Assembly (NCBI GenBank): GCA_035316885.1
Contig: DATHII010000237.1
Coordinates: 1-59,272, forward strand
Length of the DNA stretch: 59,272 nucleotides
Source of the DNA: DASRTE01 sp035316885
Lineage (GTDB): Bacteria > Actinomycetota > Actinomycetes > Jiangellales > Jiangellaceae
Direction: 5' to 3'
The position numbers and the translations under genes were made by a program. Shown here piece after piece: positions 25,321-34,410 of the stretch (the first letter of the stretch is position 1; every line of letters begins with the position of its first letter). The notes below the pieces were generated by a model that worked only from the letters and a program-made list of their open reading frames with translations, made no database searches and had not been told where the DNA came from.

Positions 25321-27809
25321 TGACGGTGACGTCCAACGCCTCCGACAGTGCTGTCGAGCCCACGACGAAGCTGGTCACACTCACCATCGACGGCTTCGAG
25401 GTCAGCGTGCCGGAAGGGACACTGCTCATCCGGGCAGCGGAGCTGCTCGGCATCCAGATCCCGCGGTTCTGCGACCACCCGCTCCTCGACCCGGTAGGCG
25501 CCTGCCGGCAGTGCCTGGTCGAGGTCGTCGACGCCGGCAACGGGCGCGGCATGCCCAAGCCGCAGGCGTCGTGCACCATGACCGTCGCGGCGGGCATGGT
25601 CGTGCGGACGCAGCTGACCTCACCGGTTGCCGACAAGGCTCAGCAGGGGATCATGGAGTTCCTCCTGATCAACCACCCGCTGGACTGTCCGGTCTGCGAC
25701 AAGGGCGGCGAGTGTCCGCTGCAGAACCAGGCCATGAGCAATGGCCGCTCGGAGTCTCGTTACGAGGGCAGCAAGCGCACCTACCCGAAGCCGATCGCGA
25801 TCTCCACCCAGGTCCTGCTCGACCGCGAGCGGTGCGTGCTGTGTGCGCGCTGCACCCGGTTCTCGACCGAGATCGCCGGCGACCCGTTCATCGAGATGCT
25901 CGAGCGCAGTGCGCTGCAGCAGGTCGGCATCTACGAGTCCGAGCCGTTCCAGAGCTACTTCTCGGGCAACACGATCCAGATCTGTCCGGTCGGGGCATTG
26001 ACCTCGGCGGCCTACCGCTTCCGCTCACGGCCGTTCGACCTCGTCTCGGTGCCGTCGGTCGCTGAGCACGACGCCTGCGGCAGTGCGATCCGGGTCGACC
26101 ACCGCAGGGGCACGGTGATGCGCCGGCTGGCCGGCGACGATCCCGACGTCAACGAGGAGTGGATCTCGGACAAGGACCGCTTCGCCTTCCGCTACTCCAC
26201 GCTCGACGACCGGCTGACCCACCCGATGGTGCGCGACGAGGAGACCGGCGAGCTGGTCACCGCGTCCTGGCCTGAGGCGCTGACCCTCGCCGCTCGCGGG
26301 CTGTCGGCGGCGCGCGACGCTGCCGGTGTCGGTGTGCTCACCGGCGGCAGGCTGACCCTCGAGGACGCCTACGCCTACGCGAAGTTCGCCCGCGTCGTGC
26401 TCGGCACCAACGACATCGACTTCCGCGCACGCGCCCACTCCGCCGAGGAGGCCGACTTCCTCGGGAGAGTGGCGGGAGCCGGACTCGGCGTCACGTACGC
26501 CGACCTGGAGATGGCGCCTGCCGTGCTCCTGGTCGGGCTCGAGCCCGAGGAGGAAGCACCGACGGTCTTCCTCCGGCTGCGGAAGGCGGTGCGGAGGGGG
26601 ACGACCGCCGTCCATGCGCTGGCGCCCTTCGCCAGCCGCGGGTTGGCCAAGCTGTCCGGATCTCTGGTCCCCACCGCCCCGGGCGCGGAGGCCGAGCTGC
26701 TCGGTGCGGTCGCCGACGGCGACCGGCGGGTCGGCGACCTCGCGGCAGCGCTGAGCCGAGCCGGCGCGCTGATCCTCGTCGGTGAGCGTCTCGGCGCAGT
26801 GCCGGGTGCGCTCTCTGCGGCGTCGCGGGTCGCCGACGCCACCGGTGCGCGGTTGGCCTGGATCCCACGCCGGGCGGGCGAGCGCGGCGCACTCGACGCC
26901 GGTGCCTTTCCCACGCTGCTGCCCGGCGGGCGGCCGGTCGCCAGTGCCGAGGCGCGGGTCGACGTCGCCGCGGCCTGGGGGGTCGAGCACGTGCCGTGGC
27001 GGACCGGTCGCGACACGTCCGGCATGATCGCCGCGCTCGCCGACGGCAGGCTGGCCGGAGCCCTGGTCGCAGGCGTCGACCCGGCCGACCTCCCCGACCC
27101 GACCGCCGCTCTCGCGGCATTGACGGTCGCCCCCTTCGTGGTGAGCCTCGAAGTCCGGGCCGGTGAGATCACAGCGCTGGCCGATGTCGTCCTCCCGGTG
27201 GCACCGGTCGTCGAGAAGGCCGGCACCTTCGTCAACTGGGAGGGCCGGGAGCGCCCGTTCCCGGCCGTCCTCGCCGACACCGGGGCGATGCCCGATGTCC
27301 GAGTCCTCGCCGCTCTCGCGGACGAGCTCGACGTGCGGCTCGGCCTACCGACGGTCGAGGCGGCGCGCTCGGAGTTCGCCGAGCTCGGTCACTGGGACGG
27401 CACCCCGGCCGCAGCGCCGACGACCGCCGCCGCTGATCCTGCGCACCCGGGCCCGGGCGAGGCCGTCCTGGCCACCTGGCGGCTCCTGCTCGACGCGGGC
27501 AGGTTGCAGGACGGCGAGCCCTACCTGGCCGGTACGGCACGAGCGCCGGTCGCGCGGCTGTCGGCTGCCACCGCCGAGGAGACCGGCGTCGGGGACGGCG
27601 GGCTGCTCACGGTCGGTACGGAGCACGGGTCGGTCACCCTGCCACTGGAGGTCACCGAGATGCCGGACCGGGTGGTGTGGGTGCCGCAGAACTCGCCGGG
27701 ATGCCAGGTCAATCTCGATCTCGGCGCAGGCGCCGGGACGGTCGTGACGATCACGGCCGCGCCGGCCGAGGTTGTCCACGCCGACGAGCACTCCGGAGGT
27801 GTCGTGTGA
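25320..27809 (+). CDS. nuoG: NADH-quinone oxidoreductase subunit G, lacking the N7 ligands
   Basis: NuoG (75-kDa, 829 residues) carries electrons from N3 towards NuoI. The N1b ligands (RFCDH, GACRQC, QASC), the N5 motif HPLDCPVCDKGGEC and the N4 motif CVLCARC with CPVGAL are intact. The four cysteines that hold cluster N7 in E. coli and Thermus NuoG (spacing 0, 3, 7, 35) fall here on Ala248, Asp251, Ser255 and Ser283, so N7 cannot form. The molybdopterin-type C-terminal domain is present but shorter and Ala-rich. The ATG was chosen at the TGATG junction; the longer frame overlaps nuoF. Confidence 0.95.
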   Translation: MTVTSNASDSAVEPTTKLVTLTIDGFEVSVPEGTLLIRAAELLGIQIPRFCDHPLLDPVGACRQCLVEVVDAGNGRGMPKPQASCTMTVAAGMVVRTQLTSPVADKAQQGIMEFLLINHPLDCPVCDKGGECPLQNQAMSNGRSESRYEGSKRTYPKPIAISTQVLLDRERCVLCARCTRFSTEIAGDPFIEMLERSALQQVGIYESEPFQSYFSGNTIQICPVGALTSAAYRFRSRPFDLVSVPSVAEHDACGSAIRVDHRRGTVMRRLAGDDPDVNEEWISDKDRFAFRYSTLDDRLTHPMVRDEETGELVTASWPEALTLAARGLSAARDAAGVGVLTGGRLTLEDAYAYAKFARVVLGTNDIDFRARAHSAEEADFLGRVAGAGLGVTYADLEMAPAVLLVGLEPEEEAPTVFLRLRKAVRRGTTAVHALAPFASRGLAKLSGSLVPTAPGAEAELLGAVADGDRRVGDLAAALSRAGALILVGERLGAVPGALSAASRVADATGARLAWIPRRAGERGALDAGAFPTLLPGGRPVASAEARVDVAAAWGVEHVPWRTGRDTSGMIAALADGRLAGALVAGVDPADLPDPTAALAALTVAPFVVSLEVRAGEITALADVVLPVAPVVEKAGTFVNWEGRERPFPAVLADTGAMPDVRVLAALADELDVRLGLPTVEAARSEFAELGHWDGTPAAAPTTAAADPAHPGPGEAVLATWRLLLDAGRLQDGEPYLAGTARAPVARLSAATAEETGVGDGGLLTVGTEHGSVTLPLEVTEMPDRVVWVPQNSPGCQVNLDLGAGAGTVVTITAAPAEVVHADEHSGGVV

Positions 27810-29158
27810 CCGCGCTGGGCCAGGTGGCTGCGCAGGCCTCGGACCAGATCGAGGGCTTCGGCGATGACCCGTGGTGGCTCGTGCTGCTCAAGGCCGTTGC
27901 CATCTTCGTGCTGCTGCTGGGGTTGACGCTGTTCAACATCGTGTTCGAGCGCAAGGTGGTCGCCCGCATGCAGCACCGCGTCGGGCCGAACCGCACCGGG
28001 CCGTGGGGCACACTGCAGAGCCTGGCCGACGGCATGAAGCTGATCTTCAAGGAGACGATCACGCCCAAGGGGGTCGACCGCGTCGTCTTCGTGCTGGCAC
28101 CGGTCATCGCGGCGATCCCGGCTTTCCTGATCTTCGCGGTGATCCCGATGGGTCCGGAGGTGTCGATCTTCGGACAGACGACCCCGCTGCAGCTCACGGA
28201 CATGTCCGTGGCGGTCTTGTTCGTCCTGGCCGTCGCGTCCGTGGGCGTCTACGGGATCGTGCTGGGCGGGTGGGCGAGCGGTTCGACCTACCCGCTGCTC
28301 GGTGCTGTCCGGTCGTCGGCCCAGGTGATCTCCTACGAGATCGCGATGGGACTGTCGTTCGTGGCGGTCTTCCTGTTCGCGGGATCGATGTCGACCTCGC
28401 AGATCGTCGCGGCGCAGGAGCAGTTCTGGTACGCGTTGATCCTGCTTCCCTCGTTCGTCGTCTACCTGGTCTCGATGGTCGGCGAGACGAACCGCGCCCC
28501 GTTCGACCTTCCCGAGGCCGAGGGCGAGCTGGTGGCAGGGTTCATGACCGAGTACTCGTCGGTCAAGTACATGATGTTCTTCCTCGCCGAGTACATCAAC
28601 ATGGTCAACGTCTCCGCTCTCGCGACGACATTGTTCCTCGGGGGATGGCGGGCGCCGTGGCCCGTCTCGGCCATCGGGGACGGCTATTTCAACACCGGCT
28701 GGTGGCCGTTGCTGTGGTTCCTGGCCAAGGTGATCCTGTTGATCTTCGTCTTCGTTTGGCTGCGCGGCACACTGCCCCGGCTGCGCTACGACCAGTTCAT
28801 GAAGCTCGGCTGGAAGGTGCTCATCCCGGGCTCCATCGCCTGGATCCTGGCCGTGGCAGCGATGCGGCTGGCCTTCAACGAGGGCATAGAGCGCCGCGAC
28901 ATCCTGATCTGGGGCGGTGCAATCGTCGTGGTGATGTTCGTCGTCAGCATGATCATCCCGGACAGGAAACCCGACGGCGCCGAAGCCGAGGCGGCCCGAC
29001 CCGAACCGTTCGACGCCTTCGCCGGCGGCCACCCCGTACCGCCCATGCCGGGTCAGCGGCTGGAGCCACCGGTCGCAGCCGGCGCCAGCGTGGGCGGCTC
29101 GCAGCCGGGCGAGGGCCCCGGCACGAGCAACAGCCCTGAGGAGGGCACCGGTGCCTGA
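27806..29158 (+). CDS. nuoH: NADH-quinone oxidoreductase subunit H
   Basis: NuoH is the membrane subunit that completes the quinone chamber and starts the proton path. The 450-residue protein has eight or more helices, ERKVVARMQHRVGPNRTGP in the first loop, SYEIAMGLSF, and GETNRAPFDLPEAEGELVAG with the conserved acidic cluster. A Pro/Gly-rich C-terminal tail of about 60 residues is typical for actinobacteria. The GTG overlaps the nuoG stop and the gene overlaps nuoI by eight bases. Confidence 0.96.
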   Translation: MTALGQVAAQASDQIEGFGDDPWWLVLLKAVAIFVLLLGLTLFNIVFERKVVARMQHRVGPNRTGPWGTLQSLADGMKLIFKETITPKGVDRVVFVLAPVIAAIPAFLIFAVIPMGPEVSIFGQTTPLQLTDMSVAVLFVLAVASVGVYGIVLGGWASGSTYPLLGAVRSSAQVISYEIAMGLSFVAVFLFAGSMSTSQIVAAQEQFWYALILLPSFVVYLVSMVGETNRAPFDLPEAEGELVAGFMTEYSSVKYMMFFLAEYINMVNVSALATTLFLGGWRAPWPVSAIGDGYFNTGWWPLLWFLAKVILLIFVFVWLRGTLPRLRYDQFMKLGWKVLIPGSIAWILAVAAMRLAFNEGIERRDILIWGGAIVVVMFVVSMIIPDRKPDGAEAEAARPEPFDAFAGGHPVPPMPGQRLEPPVAAGASVGGSQPGEGPGTSNSPEEGTGA

Positions 29159-29774
29159 CTTCCTCGATCCGATCGCCGGGTTCGGCGTCACCTTCCGGAC
29201 GATGTTCCGCAAGGTGGTCACCGAGCAGTACCCCGAGCAGCGGCACACGGTCGCGCCGCGGTTCCACGGCAGACACCAGCTCAACCGCCATCCCGACGGC
29301 CTGGAGAAGTGCATCGGCTGCGAGCTGTGTGCGTGGGCCTGCCCAGCCGACGCCATCTACGTCGAGGGTGAGACCAACACCGACGAGGAGCGGTACTCGC
29401 CGGGGGAGCGTTACGGCCGCGTCTACCAGATCAATTACCTGCGCTGCATCTTGTGTGGGCTCTGCATCGAGGCGTGCCCCACCCGGGCACTGACCATGAC
29501 CAACGAGTACGAGCTCGCCGACGTCAGCCGCGAGAGCCTGATCTACGAGAAGCAGGATCTACTGGCGCCGATCCTGCCCGGCATGGAGGAGCCGCCCCAC
29601 CCGATGCGGTTGGGCGACACCGAGCGTGACTACTACCTCCGGTCGGGGTCCGGCCTGCGCTCCACCGCCGCCGCCTCGTCCTCCAACGTTGATCATGGAG
29701 GAGTGGGGCAACAGCGGGCCGATTCAGCCCCGTTGCGCCATGATCAACAGAGTGGTGGGGAGACGGCGTCGTGA
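29151..29774 (+). CDS. nuoI: NADH-quinone oxidoreductase subunit I
   Basis: NuoI (23-kDa) passes electrons to N2 through clusters N6a and N6b. Two complete ferredoxin motifs are seen, CIGCELCAWACP and CILCGLCIEACP. The core ends near residue 175; the last about 30 residues are encoded by a palindrome (29688-29748) and are unlike the family, so the C-terminus has probably been rewritten by an inserted element without breaking the frame into nuoJ. Confidence 0.95.
   Translation: MPDFLDPIAGFGVTFRTMFRKVVTEQYPEQRHTVAPRFHGRHQLNRHPDGLEKCIGCELCAWACPADAIYVEGETNTDEERYSPGERYGRVYQINYLRCILCGLCIEACPTRALTMTNEYELADVSRESLIYEKQDLLAPILPGMEEPPHPMRLGDTERDYYLRSGSGLRSTAAASSSNVDHGGVGQQRADSAPLRHDQQSGGETAS
29688..29748. 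repeat. Palindromic element at the 3' end of nuoI
   Basis: GTTGATCATGG (29688-29698) and CCATGATCAAC (29738-29748) are perfect 11-bp inverted copies, and the inner GGCAAC (29707-29712) and GTTGC (29732-29736) also pair, so the whole 61 bases can fold into a branched hairpin. It is read as nuoI codons 180-199. Its AT-containing GATC core stands out from the GC-rich surroundings and resembles the short REP-like palindromes scattered in many actinobacterial genomes. Confidence 0.75.
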
Positions 29775-30628
29775 ACCTCGAGATTCCCGTCTCGACGGCA
29801 GGCGTGCTCGCGCAGGCCGCGGAGACCGGCAGCCACACCGGCGAGACGGTGCTGTTCTGGCTCGTGGGTCCGATCGCGGTACTGGCCGCGCTCGGGCTGG
29901 TGATCTCGCGCAAGGCCGTTCACGGCGCGATGTTCATCGCCGTGACGATGATCTGCCTGGCCGCTCTGTACATCGCGCTGGAGGCGCCGTTCCTCGGCGT
30001 CGTCCAGATCGTCGTCTACACGGGCGCGATCATGATGCTGTTCCTGTTCGTGATCATGCTCGTCGGCGTCGACACGAGCGACTCACGGGTCGAGACCATC
30101 CGCGGCCAGCGGGTGGCCGCGGTGCTGGCCGGCATCGGGCTGGGCATCCTGCTCATCGCGGTGGTCGGCAACGCGCTCGTGCCACAGCCGGTCGGCCTGG
30201 CCGAAGCCGCACCCGACGGCAATGTCCCGGCCATCGCCGACCTGATCTTCTCCCGGTACGTGTGGGCCTTCGAGGTCACCAGCGCACTGCTGATCACCGC
30301 GGCGCTGGGCGCCATGGTGCTCACCCACCGCGAGCACCTGTTCCGGCGGGCGAATCAGCGTGAGCAGTCCGAGGACCGCTTCCGCGCCGGTGGCGACATC
30401 GCGTCACCGCTGCCGAGTCCCGGTGTCTACGCCCGGCACAACGCCATCGACACGCCGGCGCTACTGCCCGACGGAACCCCGAGCGAGCTGTCGATCTCGA
30501 AGGTCCTCGTCGCGCGTGGTGCCGTCCGCGCCACCGAGGAGGACGCCGGCGACGTCGCACGACTGGAGCGCCAGGTGGACGAGCTCACCGGGGAACAGTC
30601 GGACGACGAGGACGGGGAGCGGCCATGA
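29771..30628 (+). CDS. nuoJ: NADH-quinone oxidoreductase subunit J
   Basis: NuoJ is a five-helix membrane subunit linking the quinone module to the proton channels. The 285-residue protein has VVQIVVYTGAIMMLFLFVIM, the conserved third helix with its pi-bulge region, and a long hydrophilic C-terminal tail from about residue 195 that is rich in Glu and Asp and is not part of the core. It is longer than the usual 170-200 residues but similar to other actinobacterial NuoJ. Starts and stops overlap neighbours by four bases. Confidence 0.95.
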   Translation: MNLEIPVSTAGVLAQAAETGSHTGETVLFWLVGPIAVLAALGLVISRKAVHGAMFIAVTMICLAALYIALEAPFLGVVQIVVYTGAIMMLFLFVIMLVGVDTSDSRVETIRGQRVAAVLAGIGLGILLIAVVGNALVPQPVGLAEAAPDGNVPAIADLIFSRYVWAFEVTSALLITAALGAMVLTHREHLFRRANQREQSEDRFRAGGDIASPLPSPGVYARHNAIDTPALLPDGTPSELSISKVLVARGAVRATEEDAGDVARLERQVDELTGEQSDDEDGERP

Positions 30629-30924
30629 GCCCGACGCCCTACCTCGTGCTCTCGGCGTTGCTGTTCACCATCGGTGGCGCCGGCGTGCTGCTCCGGCGCA
30701 ACGCGCTGATCGCCTTCATGAGCGTCGAGTTGATGCTTAACGCGTGCAACCTGGCCTTCGTCACCTTCGCCCGGATGCACGGCAACCTCGACGGTCAGAT
30801 CGTCGCGTTCTTCGTCATGGTCGTCGCGGCCGCCGAGGTCGTGGTCGGCCTGGCGATCATCGTGACGATCTTCCGGACCCGCAGGTCCGCGTCGGTCGAC
30901 GACGCCAGCCTGCTCAAGCTCTGA
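30625..30924 (+). CDS. nuoK: NADH-quinone oxidoreductase subunit K
   Basis: NuoK is the small MrpC-like three-helix subunit. At 99 residues it has normal length, with MSVELMLNACNLAFV holding the conserved Glu of the second helix and VAAAEVVVGLAI the Glu of the third, both part of the proton path. The ATG overlaps the nuoJ stop. Confidence 0.96.
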   Translation: MSPTPYLVLSALLFTIGGAGVLLRRNALIAFMSVELMLNACNLAFVTFARMHGNLDGQIVAFFVMVVAAAEVVVGLAIIVTIFRTRRSASVDDASLLKL

Positions 30925-30940
30925 CGTGGTGAGGGAACCC

Positions 30941-32875
30941 GTGACACTCGCGTCCATGCTCGGTGCCCAAGCCACCGAGCAGACGGTCGGGGCCGCCGAG
31001 GGCGTCTTCTCGGCGACCTGGCTGCTCATCGCGTTGCCGCTGCTGGGCGCCGCTGTGCTGCTGCTGGGCGGGCGCCGGCTGCGGGACATCGCGCCAGTGC
31101 TGGGCTGTGTGGGACCCGTCGCGGCGTTCGTCGTCGCCGTGGTCCTGTTCACGGCGATGCTGGGCCGGGGTCAGGACGAGCGTGCCTTCTCCGTGCCGCT
31201 GTGGGACTGGTTCTCGGTGGGCGGCTACGAAGTCTCGGTCGGGCTGCTGCTGGACCAGCTCTCGATGGCGTTCGTCCTGCTCGTCACCGGTGTCGGCTCG
31301 CTCATCCATGTGTACTCGATCGGCTACATGGCCGACGACGAGAACCGGCAGCGGTTCTTCGGCTACCTCAACCTGTTCGTCGCGGCGATGCTCCTCCTGG
31401 TGCTGGCCGACGACTACCTGATCCTCTACGTGGGTTGGGAGGGCGTGGGCCTGGCGTCGTACCTGCTCATCGGGTTCTGGCAGCACCGGCCCGCGGCGGC
31501 AGTTGCGGCAAAGAAGGCATTCATCGTGAACCGGGTCGGCGACTTCGGCATGTCCCTCGCGGTGATGTCGATGTTCGTCGTCTTCGGCACCACGGCGTTC
31601 GCGGGCGTCTTCCCGGCAGCGCTGGGGGCGTCGGAGGGCTGGCTGATCGCCATCGGGCTTCTGCTGCTCCTCGGCGCGTGCGGCAAGTCCGCACAGTTCC
31701 CGCTGCAGTCCTGGCTGCTGGACGCCATGGAGGGCCCGACACCGGTGTCGGCGCTGATCCACGCGGCGACGATGGTCACGGCCGGTGTCTACCTGGTCGT
31801 CCGCTCGGCCGCCATCTACGCGGGAGCCGAGGTCGCGCAGACGGCGGTCGTGATCGTGGGCGCCGTCACGCTGCTGATCGGTGCGATCATCGGCTGCGCG
31901 AAGGACGACATCAAGAGGGTCCTGGCCGGATCGACGATCAGCCAGATCGGCTACATGATGCTGGCCGCCGGCCTCGGGCCAGCGGGCTACGCGCTGGCGA
32001 TCTTCCATCTGCTCACGCACGGCTTCTTCAAGGCCGAGCTCTTCCTCGGCGCCGGTTCGGTCATGCACGGCATGAACGACGAGGTGAACATGCGGCGGTA
32101 CGGAGCACTTCGCGCCGCGATGCCCGTGACGTTCCTGACCTTCACCGCCGGCTATCTGGCGATCATCGGGTTCCCGCTGTTCTCCGGGTTCTTCTCCAAG
32201 GATCGGATCATCGAGGCGGCGTTCGCCGACAACGTCGTGTTCGGGCTCTGTGCCCTGATCGGCGCGGGCATCACCGCGTTCTACATGACCCGGCTGATGC
32301 TCATGACGTTCCTGGGGGAGAAGCGGTGGGCCGAGGACGCCCATCCGCATGAGTCGCCGCGGATCATGACCGTCCCGTTGTGGATTCTCGCTGCCTTGTC
32401 CGTGATCGGGGGCGCCGGCCTGCTCTACCTCGGCGGCGGCATCATCGACTGGCTCGAGCCCGTCACGGGCGAGGAAACCCACGAGCTGGGCATCCCGGTC
32501 TGGGCCATGACCTTGATCACTCTGGCTGTCGTGGCGGTGGGCATCGCGCTGGCGTGGCAGGTCTTCGGGCGCCGGCCGATCCCGGTGACGGCTCCGCGCG
32601 GCTCTTTCGTCACGGCGGCCGCCCGCCGCGACCTCTACGGCGACGCCGTGAACGAGGCGCTGCTCATGCGACCCGGGCAGTACCTGACCCGGTTCCTGGT
32701 CTACCTGGACAACCGCGGCGTCGACGGTGCGGTGGTCGGCACGGCGGCAGCAGTCGGCGGCCTGTCCAGCCGGCTTCGACGATGGCAGACCGGGTTCGTC
32801 CGCTCCTACGCCCTGTCGATGCTCGCCGGTGCGGCGATCGTCGTCGTGGCCATGCTCCTGGTGAGGCTGCCGTGA
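30941..32875 (+). CDS. nuoL: NADH-quinone oxidoreductase subunit L
   Basis: NuoL is the distal antiporter-like proton-pumping subunit. The 644-residue protein has YVGWEGVGLASYLLIGFW with the conserved Glu of helix 5, KSAQFPLQSWLLDAMEGPTPVS with the broken helix 7 Lys, LIHAATMVTAGVYL, and a C-terminal extension containing the long lateral helix region. The GTG at 30941 is preceded by GAGGGA; the GTG codons at 30926 and 30929 lack a Shine-Dalgarno. Confidence 0.95.
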   Translation: MTLASMLGAQATEQTVGAAEGVFSATWLLIALPLLGAAVLLLGGRRLRDIAPVLGCVGPVAAFVVAVVLFTAMLGRGQDERAFSVPLWDWFSVGGYEVSVGLLLDQLSMAFVLLVTGVGSLIHVYSIGYMADDENRQRFFGYLNLFVAAMLLLVLADDYLILYVGWEGVGLASYLLIGFWQHRPAAAVAAKKAFIVNRVGDFGMSLAVMSMFVVFGTTAFAGVFPAALGASEGWLIAIGLLLLLGACGKSAQFPLQSWLLDAMEGPTPVSALIHAATMVTAGVYLVVRSAAIYAGAEVAQTAVVIVGAVTLLIGAIIGCAKDDIKRVLAGSTISQIGYMMLAAGLGPAGYALAIFHLLTHGFFKAELFLGAGSVMHGMNDEVNMRRYGALRAAMPVTFLTFTAGYLAIIGFPLFSGFFSKDRIIEAAFADNVVFGLCALIGAGITAFYMTRLMLMTFLGEKRWAEDAHPHESPRIMTVPLWILAALSVIGGAGLLYLGGGIIDWLEPVTGEETHELGIPVWAMTLITLAVVAVGIALAWQVFGRRPIPVTAPRGSFVTAAARRDLYGDAVNEALLMRPGQYLTRFLVYLDNRGVDGAVVGTAAAVGGLSSRLRRWQTGFVRSYALSMLAGAAIVVVAMLLVRLP

Positions 32876-34410
32876 CCTTTCCCTGGCTGACCACGCTGAT
32901 CGCCGTTCCCGCCCTCGGTGCCGTCCTGACAGCGCTGGTTCCCCGTGGGCTCGAGCTCGCCGCGAAGAAACTGGCGCTGTTCATGGCGTTCGTCACGGCG
33001 ATCCTGGCCGGCATCGCCGCGGTGGCCTTCGTGGCCGACGGCGCGCCGCTGCAGTTCGTCGAGCAGTACGGCTGGGTCGAGTCGTTCGGCGTCTACTGGT
33101 CCCTCGGCGCCGACGGCATCTCGCTCGTGCTCATCCTGCTCACCGTCGCCGTCACCCCGATCGTGCTGATGGCGATGTGGCGCGAGGCCGAGGCGGAGCG
33201 GCGCAACCCGAAGCCCTTCTTCGCCCTCGTGCTGCTGCTCGAGGCGATGATGATCGGTGCTTTCGCGGCCCGCGACCTCCTGCTGTTCTACGTGCTGTTC
33301 GAGGCGATGCTCGTCCCGATGTACTTCCTCATCGGGCTCTACGGCGGACCTCAGCGCCGCTACGCAGCGGTGAAGTTCCTGCTCTACAACCTGGTCGGCG
33401 GGCTGCTCATGCTGGCCGCGGTGATCGGGCTGTACGTCCATTCCCGCGGTGAAGGGACCGGCACGTTCCTGTATGCGGACCTGGTGGCCCTCGACATCCC
33501 GGTCGACCTCCAGCGGTGGCTGTTCCTCGGATTCATGATCGCCTTCGCGATCAAGGCACCGCTGTGGCCGTTCCACACCTGGCTGCCCGACGCGGCGGCC
33601 GAGGCCACGCCCGCCAACGCCGCGTACCTGTCCGGCGTCATGGACAAGGTCGGCACCTACGGCATGATCGCGCTGGTGCTGCCGATGTTCCCGGACGCCG
33701 CCCGCGAGTTGGCCCCCGCCATCGTCGTGCTGGCCGTGGTCAGCATCATCTACGGTGCTCTGCTGGCGATCGGACAGACCGACATGAAGCGCCTGATCGC
33801 CTACACGTCGATCTCGCACTTCGGCTTCATCGTGCTCGGCATCTTCGCGCTGACCACCCAGAGCGCGAGCGGAGCGACGTTCTACATGGTGGCCCACGGC
33901 TTCTCGACGGTGGCGCTGTTCGTCATTGTCGGCTTCATGATCACGCGTGGTCGGTCGCGCATGGTGGCCGACTACGGCGGTGTCTCGACGCCGGCGCCGC
34001 TGCTCGCCGGGTCGTTCCTGTTCGCCGGCCTCGCCGGGCTGGCACTTCCCGGACTGGCGACGTTCACCGGCGAGTTCCTGGTGCTGGTCGGGACGTTCGG
34101 CCGATATCGCGTGGCGGCCGTCGTCGCCACGGTCGCGACCATCCTCGCCGCGGTGTACATCCTCTGGCTCTACCAACGCACCATGACCGGACCGGTCCGC
34201 GACGAGACCAGAGGCTTCGTCGATCTGCATCGTCGCGAGCTCGTCATCGTTGCGCCGTTGGTCGCGCTGTTGCTGGCGCTGGGGTTCTTCCCGAAGCCCG
34301 TGCTCGACGTGATCGACGAGGGCGTCGGCACGACGCTCAGCGAGGTCGACGTGAGCGATCCGAGCCCTGAGGTCGACTCGACCACCACCGCCGAAGGGAC
34401 CGGCCCGTGA
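32872..34410 (+). CDS. nuoM: NADH-quinone oxidoreductase subunit M
   Basis: NuoM is the middle antiporter-like pump. The 512-residue protein has LLFYVLFEAMLVPMYFLIG with the pump Glu, KAPLWPFHTWLPDAAAEATP with the central Lys, and DMKRLIAYTSISHFGF. The GTG overlaps the nuoL stop. A much longer open frame starts inside nuoL and is rejected. Confidence 0.96.
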   Translation: MTFPWLTTLIAVPALGAVLTALVPRGLELAAKKLALFMAFVTAILAGIAAVAFVADGAPLQFVEQYGWVESFGVYWSLGADGISLVLILLTVAVTPIVLMAMWREAEAERRNPKPFFALVLLLEAMMIGAFAARDLLLFYVLFEAMLVPMYFLIGLYGGPQRRYAAVKFLLYNLVGGLLMLAAVIGLYVHSRGEGTGTFLYADLVALDIPVDLQRWLFLGFMIAFAIKAPLWPFHTWLPDAAAEATPANAAYLSGVMDKVGTYGMIALVLPMFPDAARELAPAIVVLAVVSIIYGALLAIGQTDMKRLIAYTSISHFGFIVLGIFALTTQSASGATFYMVAHGFSTVALFVIVGFMITRGRSRMVADYGGVSTPAPLLAGSFLFAGLAGLALPGLATFTGEFLVLVGTFGRYRVAAVVATVATILAAVYILWLYQRTMTGPVRDETRGFVDLHRRELVIVAPLVALLLALGFFPKPVLDVIDEGVGTTLSEVDVSDPSPEVDSTTTAEGTGP

